64,000 bases of DNA from Alistipes sp. An66 (lineage in GTDB: Bacteria > Bacteroidota > Bacteroidia > Bacteroidales > Rikenellaceae): the NCBI RefSeq assembly GCF_002161445.1, contig NZ_NFHT01000008.1:62001-126000 (forward strand), given 5' to 3'. This document shows positions 55,352 through 62,364 of this stretch, one piece after another. The notes under the pieces were generated by a model. That model ran no database searches and was not told the DNA's origin. It worked only from the letters and a program-made list of their open reading frames with translations. Positions within the stretch are counted from its first letter, which is position 1. Each line of letters opens with the position of its first letter. Position numbers and translations under genes: made by a program.

Positions 55352-57661
55352 TCAGAAACTGACCTTCGCCCCCACGAACCAGCTGCGCGGCAGCGACGGC
55401 CCGTAGATGTATCCGGAATCGCGCTCGACACCGCGGTCGAAATCCTTCTGATAGGCGTTGAAGAGGTTCTGCACACCGCCGTAGAGTTGCAGCGTGATGT
55501 CGCGGTAGAGCCGCAGGTCATAGGCCACGCGCAGGTTCACGTCGCAGAACGCCGGCGTCGTGACCGCCACGTCCTGGGCCACGCCCGAACCTTTCATGTG
55601 CTGCACGAGCATCTCCCCCGTGCAGGTCCCGGTTACGTCGGCCGTCAGGCGGCGCAGGGGCTTGAACGTCGCCGTGAAGTAGCCATAGAGGTCCGGCGTG
55701 CGGAACATCCGCCGCACGGACGGCACCTCGGGGTCCTCGCTCCACTGCTCGGGCTCCGCATAGCGGCTCCGCTGCCAGGTCATCCCGGCCTGCAACTCGA
55801 ACCAGCGGGTGAAGACCGCCCGTCCCTCGACATTCACCCCGGCAACCGTGGCTCCCGAACCGTTGTAACGCTCCTTGATCTTGCCGCCGTCGTCCGTATC
55901 CTCGATGTCGCGCAGGGCGAATACATCGTCGAGACGCGTGTAGAAGCCCTCGACGAGCAGGTTCGTCTGCACGCTTCCGAAGTTATGGTAGAGGTCGGCC
56001 GAGAGGCTCACGCTGTGCGACCGCTCCTCTTTCAGGTCGTCGGCCAGCCGGATCCGGACCCGTTCTCCGCCCACGATGGCGATGTGCAGGTCCTCGTCGA
56101 AGGCCTGCGGAGCCCGGTAGCCGGCGGCATAGCTCACCCGCAGGTTCACCGCCTCCGAGGGGTTGAAGCGCACGTTGACCCGCGGGCTGAAAATCACATG
56201 GTCGACCAGATTGTGCTTGTCCAGACGCCCGCCGAGCAGCAGCGACCACTTCCCGGTTTTCCACTCGTTCTGGAAATAGCCGCCCACGATGTGCACCTGC
56301 TGGCCGGTGTCGATGGCGTAACCGACCGAGCGGTCGTGGAGATCGTCGTAGCTGTACTCGGCGCCGAGCGTCAGTTCCGAGGGCATGAAGAGCAGCCGCT
56401 CGAAGGCGTGCACGTACTGCAAGCCCGACGCCACGACGAGATCCCGGGTCGTACCGTAGGCCCGCAGATCCTGCTTGCTGCCGTAATAGCTTTTGCGGGC
56501 CGTGTTCTGGAACGAGGCGTAGACGTTGAAACGGTCGCTGCGATCGGCCGACGAGAGGTCGAACGAAAGGCTGCCGCCGTCGATCGTGTGGTCGGTCTGT
56601 TCGGCCACGTTGGCCTCGTGGGGCGGGCGGTCCAGCAGGTTGCCGCCCCGGCGGTATTCGTTCAGGTGGTGGTATTGCGCCGTGATGCGCGAGTAGGCTC
56701 CCGTGCGGAAGTAGGAGCGCATGCCTACCGAACGGCTGTCGAGCACGGGCAGTTCGGTAAATCCGTCCCCGTTATGATCGTAGCCCGAACGGTGGCGGCT
56801 CTGGCCGAAGATCCCGAGCCCGGCCCGGCCGCTCTCGGAGACGATCGAGGCGTTGAGCATCGAGGTGTTGTCGTAGGAGTTGCTGCCGCCGAGCGACATC
56901 AGCGTATGCGCGAACTGCGCGGAGCTGCGCGTCGGCTCTTTGGTGATGACGTTGATCGTGCCGCCGATGGCCGACGAGCCGTAGAGCGCCGAGCCGCCGC
57001 CGCGCAGCACCTCGACCCGTTCGATCATGTTGGCCGGGATCTGTTCCAGTCCGTAGACCCCCGTGAGGGCCGAGAAGACCGGATGCGAATCGACCAGGAT
57101 CTGCGAATAGTGGCCGTCGAGCCCGTTGATGCGGACCTGGGTGAAGCCGCAGTTCTGGCAGTCGTTCTCGACCCGCACGCCGGGCTGGAACGAGAGCCCC
57201 TGGGCCAGACACGAAGCTCCGGCCTTTTCGAACAGCCCGGCATCGAGGACACTCACCAGAGCCGGCGCCTCGCGCCGCAGCGTTGCCGAACGGCTCGCCG
57301 AGACCACCACCTCATCCATCGAGATGCCGCTCTGCTCGACCTCGAAGTTCAATTCGCGGGTCGCACCGCGCGTCAGCGTAACCGAAGCCTGCTGCACGGC
57401 ATAGCCCAGGGCGCGGACCTCGACGGTCAGCGTCCCTTCGGGGAGGTTTTTCAGATAATAGTGTCCCGAAGCGTCGGTCGTCGTCCCGAGGGGAGTTCCG
57501 ACCACCGAGACCGTGGCATAAGGGATGTGTTCATGGGTTGCGCGGTCGACGACGTGTCCGAAGAGGTTGGCGTCGGTACCCTTCCGCGGGACCTCGGCGC
57601 CCTGCACGCCGAAACCGGTCAGGCACAGCGCAAGCAGTGCCGACAGAAAGAATCGTTTCAT
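55352..57661 (-). CDS. TonB-dependent receptor (metal or cofactor type)
   Basis: A 769-residue outer-membrane receptor. A signal peptide (1-22) is followed by a CarboxypepD-like domain (NLFGHVVDRATHEHIPYATV), a plug with NCGFTQVRINGLDGHYSQIL and RVEVLRGGGSALYGSSAIGG, and a barrel that ends in VGAKVSF. The plug wording resembles receptors for metal chelates, haem or cobalamin rather than SusC. The small His/Cys-bearing protein gene 141 nt upstream is on the same strand and probably in the same operon. Substrate not known. The ATG at 57661 is chosen for its signal peptide. Confidence 0.9.
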   Translation of the reverse strand: MKRFFLSALLALCLTGFGVQGAEVPRKGTDANLFGHVVDRATHEHIPYATVSVVGTPLGTTTDASGHYYLKNLPEGTLTVEVRALGYAVQQASVTLTRGATRELNFEVEQSGISMDEVVVSASRSATLRREAPALVSVLDAGLFEKAGASCLAQGLSFQPGVRVENDCQNCGFTQVRINGLDGHYSQILVDSHPVFSALTGVYGLEQIPANMIERVEVLRGGGSALYGSSAIGGTINVITKEPTRSSAQFAHTLMSLGGSNSYDNTSMLNASIVSESGRAGLGIFGQSRHRSGYDHNGDGFTELPVLDSRSVGMRSYFRTGAYSRITAQYHHLNEYRRGGNLLDRPPHEANVAEQTDHTIDGGSLSFDLSSADRSDRFNVYASFQNTARKSYYGSKQDLRAYGTTRDLVVASGLQYVHAFERLLFMPSELTLGAEYSYDDLHDRSVGYAIDTGQQVHIVGGYFQNEWKTGKWSLLLGGRLDKHNLVDHVIFSPRVNVRFNPSEAVNLRVSYAAGYRAPQAFDEDLHIAIVGGERVRIRLADDLKEERSHSVSLSADLYHNFGSVQTNLLVEGFYTRLDDVFALRDIEDTDDGGKIKERYNGSGATVAGVNVEGRAVFTRWFELQAGMTWQRSRYAEPEQWSEDPEVPSVRRMFRTPDLYGYFTATFKPLRRLTADVTGTCTGEMLVQHMKGSGVAQDVAVTTPAFCDVNLRVAYDLRLYRDITLQLYGGVQNLFNAYQKDFDRGVERDSGYIYGPSLPRSWFVGAKVSF

Positions 57662-57803
57662 GGAAAAATATGGGTTTATGGGTTTGATGCTTCCGATCCG
57701 GCGCACCGGACCGTCGCGGCATTCGCCGCAGAGCGGGCCCCGCACGTCTCATACGCGGACGGAACCCGGACCGGCGCTGACGCACCGGCAGGAGAATCAG
57801 GCA

Positions 57804-58139
57804 TCAACCCCGGGGCGGAGCCCGCAGGGAACGGGTCGCCACACGCAGCGTGCATTTGCAACGGGTGGATTCGGGTTGCAGCACCCCCAGCATCGCGGCA
57901 TAGAACCCGTGTGCGGGGAGCGGCTCCGACAGATAGGGGAAAAAGTAATAGTTGTCGACCGGACAGAACTCGACGACGCTCTCCCGGGCCCCGTTGTCGG
58001 GGAGCAGATCGCCGCAGTGCGCGGCGAAATGGGCGTGGTCTTCGAGGTAGATATGCACCTTCTGGCCGGCGTAGGCCGCCAGCAGGGCAACGAGCAGAAA
58101 GGCTGCTGCAAAACGTCGGATCCGGAGGTGTATCTTCAT
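57804..58139 (-). CDS. Small membrane-anchored His/Cys-bearing protein
   Basis: A 111-residue protein with one N-terminal hydrophobic segment (RFAAAFLLVALLAAYAG), then KVHIYLEDHAHFAAHCGDL and, later, CKCTL. The cluster of His, Asp and Cys suggests metal binding. I know of no named family. It precedes a TonB receptor gene and could help handle its substrate, which is inference from position. The ATG at 58139 lies 6 nt past a promoter -7 box, predicting a leaderless mRNA. Confidence 0.65.
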   Translation of the reverse strand: MKIHLRIRRFAAAFLLVALLAAYAGQKVHIYLEDHAHFAAHCGDLLPDNGARESVVEFCPVDNYYFFPYLSEPLPAHGFYAAMLGVLQPESTRCKCTLRVATRSLRAPPRG

Positions 58140-58145
58140 CGGGGA

Positions 58146-58176
58146 CGAAGGTACGAAAAAAAAGGACCGCGACAAG
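58146..58176 (-). promoter_or_regulatory. Promoter of the His/Cys-bearing protein and TonB receptor
   Basis: Minus strand CTTG (58173-58176), 19 nt, TACCTTCG (58146-58153), one base off the -7 consensus. Confidence 0.55.
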
Positions 58177-58268
58177 CGATCCCTGCAAAAATACCTGGTT
58201 ATAGGTAGGTCGTATGTTCCGGCATCCGCAGGGGATGCCGACGCCGCATCCCCGCAACGGGAGGGGTG

Positions 58269-58745
58269 TCAGATCGAGATGTCGAGGATTTCGAAGTGGA
58301 TCGTTCCGGCCGGGACGTCCACATCCACCCGGTCGCCCTTCCTGTGACCGAGCAGGGCCTTTGCGATCGGGGTTCCGATGGCGAGTTTGCCCTCGCGCAG
58401 GTTCGCTTCGTGCTCAGCGACGATCGTATAGGTCATCTGCTTGTTATTGTTGTGGTTCAGCAGCGTCACCTTGCTCAAAATCTGGACCTTGCTCTTGTCG
58501 ATCTTCGACTCGTCGATGATCCGCGCATTGGCGATCGTATCTTCGAGTTTGGCGATGCGCATTTCGAGCAGTCCCTGGGCTTCGCGCGCCGCATCATACT
58601 CGGCATTTTCCGAGAGGTCGCCCTTGTCGCGGGCCTCCGCGATTGCCGCTGAAATGGCGGGGCGCTCGACGGAGCGCATGTGGTCGAGTTCGTCTTTGAG
58701 CTTCTTGTAGCCCTCGGCGGTCAGATAAATAGTCTCTTTTGCCAT
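58269..58745 (-). CDS. greA: Transcription elongation factor GreA
   Basis: A 158-residue factor that rescues stalled RNA polymerase by stimulating transcript cleavage. The coiled coil carries the key acidic tip in ARDKGDLSENAEYDAA; the C-terminal globular domain has SPIAKALLGHRKGD-like wording (GTPIAKALLGHRKGD). The ATG at 58745 gives normal length. It is preceded by an unusually long leader with a hairpin. Confidence 0.97.
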   Translation of the reverse strand: MAKETIYLTAEGYKKLKDELDHMRSVERPAISAAIAEARDKGDLSENAEYDAAREAQGLLEMRIAKLEDTIANARIIDESKIDKSKVQILSKVTLLNHNNNKQMTYTIVAEHEANLREGKLAIGTPIAKALLGHRKGDRVDVDVPAGTIHFEILDISI

Positions 58746-58818
58746 AAATTCGATAATTTTCCGGAAACGCCGGCCGGCGCGGCGTTCCAAAAAACAAAAA
58801 ACGTAAAAAATAAGAATC

Positions 58819-58836
58819 CTGGCCCGTAGAGGCCAG
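58819..58836 (-). promoter_or_regulatory. Terminator-like hairpin in the greA leader
   Basis: Minus-strand CTGGCC-TCTACG-GGCCAG, followed by GATTCTTATTTTTT, lies about 15-35 nt after the predicted start site and over 70 nt before the greA ATG. Confidence 0.5.
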
Positions 58837-58857
58837 AACCCTGCATCGTTGCATAGG

Positions 58858-58889
58858 CAAAGGTAAAAAGGATAATCCACATTTCCAAA
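58858..58889 (-). promoter_or_regulatory. Promoter of greA
   Basis: Minus strand TTTG (58886-58889), 20 nt, TACCTTTG (58858-58865). The leader to the ATG is about 105 nt. The remaining bases up to 59100 show no gene. Confidence 0.8.
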
Positions 58890-59100
58890 TCTTTTTTTCG
58901 GGAGATGCCGGCAGCGGCATTTTCCGCGGCCGGAGCCCTGCGGACAGGGGCTGCGAAGCACGGCATGCGTCGGAGGAAAGAGCCGCCACGTGCGTATGCC
59001 TCCGCCCGGCGGGTGGCATGGAACTTGCGCAGCCATCCTCGACGAAGGATGAGCGGACAAGCGGCGCAGCAGCCGCCGCAGCCCCGGGAGAGGGGGTTTC

Positions 59101-59116
59101 GGCGGCACGTGCCGCC
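59101..59116. repeat. 16-bp perfect palindrome upstream of the barrel gene
   Basis: GGCGGCACGTGCCGCC, 30 nt before the ATG at 59147; a possible operator or the foot of a leader hairpin. Confidence 0.7.
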
Positions 59117-59146
59117 CCGCGCCATCCGGTCCTAAAACCATCGACC

Positions 59147-59755
59147 ATGAAACGTTTCTTCCTGCTGCTTCTGGCGCTGGGCATCTCCGGCGCACTCTCC
59201 GCCCGGGTCCTCTCGTTCGGCGTGCGCGGAGGCGTGAACTTCACCGACTGTTCGTTCAAACCCCAGACCGTCGGCGACACCCGTTTTTCGCCGGGATCCG
59301 TGCGTGCGGGCTTCGACACGGGGTTCGTCCTGCGGCTCAACCTCGCCAGGCACCTGCACCTCCAATCGGAACTCGACTACACCTTCGCCAACTACGAGGT
59401 CCTCGCCGGCCGGGCCGCCGACAACCGGATCTCGATCCGCAACGAACGGCTCGAAATCCCCGTTCTGCTGGGGCTTCGCTTCGGAGCGTTCCGGCTTTTC
59501 GGCGGCGTCCGCTTCCGCGTCACCGACTCCTCGCGCAGCAACAACCAGCAGCTGCTGCGCGTGAAGTTCGACTCCGGGAAGAGCGACCTTGTGGGCGGCA
59601 TCGGTTTCGACATCCGCAAGTTTTTCCTCGACTTCCGGGTTTCGGGCATCTCCTGGGACAAAACCCGCTACGGCTTCTCGTCCGGAGGCGCAACCCGGCG
59701 TGTGGAGGTCTCCCGGGACATCGTCTACGGAGCCTCGCTCGGGTTCTTCTTCTGA
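59147..59755 (+). CDS. Outer-membrane beta-barrel protein (porin-like)
   Basis: A 202-residue exported protein. A signal peptide (1-19) is followed by FGVRGGVNFTDCSF and alternating-residue strands (LHLQSELDYTFANYEVL; ERLEIPVLLGLRFGAFRLF), ending in YGASLGFFF, a barrel C-terminus with Phe. This fits the small Bacteroidetes outer-membrane beta-barrel group. The ATG at 59147 is chosen for its signal peptide. Function unknown. Confidence 0.85.
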   Translation: MKRFFLLLLALGISGALSARVLSFGVRGGVNFTDCSFKPQTVGDTRFSPGSVRAGFDTGFVLRLNLARHLHLQSELDYTFANYEVLAGRAADNRISIRNERLEIPVLLGLRFGAFRLFGGVRFRVTDSSRSNNQQLLRVKFDSGKSDLVGGIGFDIRKFFLDFRVSGISWDKTRYGFSSGGATRRVEVSRDIVYGASLGFFF

Positions 59756-59849
59756 TTCCTCCGCCTCTTCGGCACCCCGGGCGGACTCCGGGGAGCAGGT
59801 TTTCCCGCCCGCAACGGCTCTTCATCGGCCGCGGCGGGCAATATTTTTT

Positions 59850-59880
59850 TTTGCAAATCGTTAATTTATGCGTAACTTTG
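59850..59880 (+). promoter_or_regulatory. Promoter of the bamD-rpoZ-coaBC-recN operon
   Basis: TTTG (59850-59853), 19 nt, TAACTTTG (59873-59880), an exact Bacteroidetes promoter, 17 nt before the ATG at 59898. Confidence 0.88.
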
Positions 59881-59897
59881 CGCGATAAAGCGCCGTA

Positions 59898-60728
59898 ATG
59901 GATTCACAAATGAAGCAGACTCTCTCATACGCCCTTTGCGCCGCGGCGGCAGCAATCTTCCTCTGCGGATGCTCCGGCATGAACGCACTGCTGAAAAGCG
60001 GTCAACCCGAACTGATTTACAGCAAGGCGCTGGAATATTACGAAAAAGGGAAGTGGCAGCGCGCCATCACCCTCTTCGAAGGCGTGGAACACTACTACCA
60101 GGGCACCTCGCGCGAAGACACCGTCTCGTTCTACAAGGCGCGGAGCCGGTTCAAGAACCACGACTGGGAAACCGCCTCGACGGAACTCGACGACTTCCGC
60201 CGCAAATTCGGCCGCAGCGCCTTCATCGAGGATGCCGAAGGGATGTACGCCCTCTGCTTCTACTTCCTCTCGCCGGGCCCGACGCGCGACCAGACCATGA
60301 CCGGGCACGCCCTGATCGCCATCAACGAGTTCATGTCCCGCTATCCGGAGAGCGATCAGGTCGAGAACTTCAAGAAAATCAACGCCGAGCTCACCGAACG
60401 GCTCCACGAGAAGTCCTATCTGAACGCCTACACCTATTATAAGATCGGGCGTTACAAGTCGGCGATCGTGGCGTTGAAGAACGCCCTGAAAGAGTATCCC
60501 GAGTCGAAACACCGGGAGGAGATCATGTACCTGATCGTCGACGCCAGCTACCGCTTTGCCAGCAACTCCATCGCCTCGAAGCAGACGGACCGTTATCTGG
60601 CAATGCTGGACTCCTACCTGTCGTTCAAGGAGGAGTACCCCGAATCGAAATACGTCAAGGATCTCGACCGCATGGCCAAGCACGCCCGCGACTACCTGGA
60701 CCGCAACAACAAAGACAACAACATATAA
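59898..60728 (+). CDS. bamD: Outer-membrane assembly lipoprotein BamD
   Basis: A 276-residue lipoprotein with lipobox FLCGC (C25). TPR-like helical repeats (ALEYYEKGKWQRAITLFE; YKIGRYKSAIVALKNALKEY) form the scaffold that works with BamA to insert barrel proteins into the outer membrane. The alternative start encoding MKQTLSYALC lies at 59910. It is the first gene of a plus-strand run: rpoZ starts 1 nt after its stop. Confidence 0.93.
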   Translation: MDSQMKQTLSYALCAAAAAIFLCGCSGMNALLKSGQPELIYSKALEYYEKGKWQRAITLFEGVEHYYQGTSREDTVSFYKARSRFKNHDWETASTELDDFRRKFGRSAFIEDAEGMYALCFYFLSPGPTRDQTMTGHALIAINEFMSRYPESDQVENFKKINAELTERLHEKSYLNAYTYYKIGRYKSAIVALKNALKEYPESKHREEIMYLIVDASYRFASNSIASKQTDRYLAMLDSYLSFKEEYPESKYVKDLDRMAKHARDYLDRNNKDNNI

Positions 60729-60729
60729 G

Positions 60730-61062
60730 ATGGAAATCAAGAAGAACATTCCCAACAACACCATCACGCGCAAGCTGGTGGATCTGGACAAGGAGACCGG
60801 CAACGTCTACGAGAGCATCAACATCATTGCCCGCCGTGCCAACCAGATCGCTACCGAGCTCAAAACGGAGCTCAACCGGAAACTCGCCGATTTCTCGTCG
60901 CCCACCGACACGATGGAGGAGACCTTCGAGAACCGCGAGCAGATCGAGATCTCGCGTTACTACGAGCGCCTTCCCAAACCGGCGATCATCGCCACCGAAG
61001 AGTTCCTCGACCACGAACTGGTCTACAAGGAGGGCAAGGAAGGCATCTTCAAGGAGATCTGA
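60730..61062 (+). CDS. rpoZ: RNA polymerase omega subunit
   Basis: A 110-residue protein of the RpoZ/omega-like family. LVDLDKETGNVYESINIIAR and ANQIATELKTELNRKLADF match the omega core that binds the beta-prime subunit. It sits in the bamD-rpoZ-coaBC order, a conserved Bacteroidetes arrangement. The start at 60730 is the only one that avoids reading into bamD. Confidence 0.88.
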   Translation: MEIKKNIPNNTITRKLVDLDKETGNVYESINIIARRANQIATELKTELNRKLADFSSPTDTMEETFENREQIEISRYYERLPKPAIIATEEFLDHELVYKEGKEGIFKEI

Positions 61063-61077
61063 CAAAGAGGAGGCAGC

Positions 61078-62304
61078 ATGGCATCCGGAAGCGTTGCGGA
61101 GGCATCGCCGCTGGCGGGGCGCCGCATTCTGTTGGGTATCACGGGCAGCATCGCAGCCTACAAGGCCGCGGTGCTGTGCCGTCTGTTGAAGACGGCCGGC
61201 GCCGAGGTGCGCGTGGTGATGACGCCGCTGGCCAAGCAGTTCATCACGCCGCTGACGATGGCCACCCTCTCGAAAAACCCCATCCTCGTGGAGTTCTTCA
61301 ACCCGGAAAACGGAGCCTGGAACTCCCACGTCTCGCTGGGCGAGTGGGCCGACTGCTACCTGATCGCCCCCGCCACGGCCAATACGCTGGCCAAGATGGC
61401 CACGGGCATAGCGGACAACCTGCTGCTGACGACCTACCTCTCGGCACGCTGCCCGGTGGTCGTGGCCCCGGCCATGGACCTCGACATGTATGCCCATGCG
61501 GCCACGCAGCAGAACCTGCGCACGCTGGCCGAACGCGGCGTGCGGATCGTCGAGCCGGCCGAAGGCGAACTGGCCAGCGGGCTGACCGGGAAGGGCCGGA
61601 TGGCCGAACCCGATGCAATCACAGCCTTCGTCGGCGAACTTCTCACCGAAAAAAAAAAGACGCTCTGCGGTAAACGGCTGATCGTCACGGCCGGCGCCAC
61701 GATCGAATCCATCGACCCCGTGCGGTTTATCTCGAACCACTCGTCGGGCAAGATGGGCTACGCCATTGCCGGCGAGCTGGCGGCGCGGGGCGCGGCGGTC
61801 ACGCTCGTTTCGGGACGCACGGCGCTGGCGACCCCTCCGGGCGTCGAGCGCGTGGACGTTCTCTCGGCCGACGAGATGTACGACGCCGCGGTCCGGGCCT
61901 TCGACGAGGCGGACGGCGCGGTGATGTGCGCCGCCGTGGCGGACTATACCCCGGCCGAAGTCTCGGCGACGAAAATCAAAAAGGGCGACGGCGAGCTCTT
62001 CATCCGCCTGCGCCGCACGCGCGACATCGCCGCCGAACTCGGAGCCCGCAAGGGAGGCCGTCTGCTGGTGGGCTTCGCGCTGGAAACCCACGACGAGGAG
62101 GCGCATGCCGAATCGAAACTCGAACGCAAGAAGTTCGATTTCATCGTGCTGAACTCGCTGCGGGACGCCGGAGCGGGCTTCCGGGGCGACACGAACAAGG
62201 TGACGTTCATCGACCGTGCGGGGCACGAGGAGCTTCCGCTGCTGTCGAAACGGGAGGTCGCCGCACGGATCGCCGACCGGATCGAACGCTTCTTCCGGCA
62301 ATAA
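61078..62304 (+). CDS. coaBC: Phosphopantothenoylcysteine decarboxylase/synthetase
   Basis: A 408-residue bifunctional enzyme of coenzyme A synthesis. The N-terminal flavin decarboxylase shows GITGSIAAYKA and catalytic H84 in NSHVSLGEW; the C-terminal synthetase shows VTAGATIESIDPVRFISNHS and KMGYAIA. Compared with the E. coli enzyme, PAMN reads PAMD and the ACG of the substrate clamp reads ASG, so the clamp cysteine is absent. I believe this is lineage-typical but cannot check it. Confidence 0.94.
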   Translation: MASGSVAEASPLAGRRILLGITGSIAAYKAAVLCRLLKTAGAEVRVVMTPLAKQFITPLTMATLSKNPILVEFFNPENGAWNSHVSLGEWADCYLIAPATANTLAKMATGIADNLLLTTYLSARCPVVVAPAMDLDMYAHAATQQNLRTLAERGVRIVEPAEGELASGLTGKGRMAEPDAITAFVGELLTEKKKTLCGKRLIVTAGATIESIDPVRFISNHSSGKMGYAIAGELAARGAAVTLVSGRTALATPPGVERVDVLSADEMYDAAVRAFDEADGAVMCAAVADYTPAEVSATKIKKGDGELFIRLRRTRDIAAELGARKGGRLLVGFALETHDEEAHAESKLERKKFDFIVLNSLRDAGAGFRGDTNKVTFIDRAGHEELPLLSKREVAARIADRIERFFRQ

Positions 62305-62364
62305 CGAGGAGGGGGGGCATCCACCTCTGAAAACAAGACAAGGAATCCTTAAATCCGAATAGCT

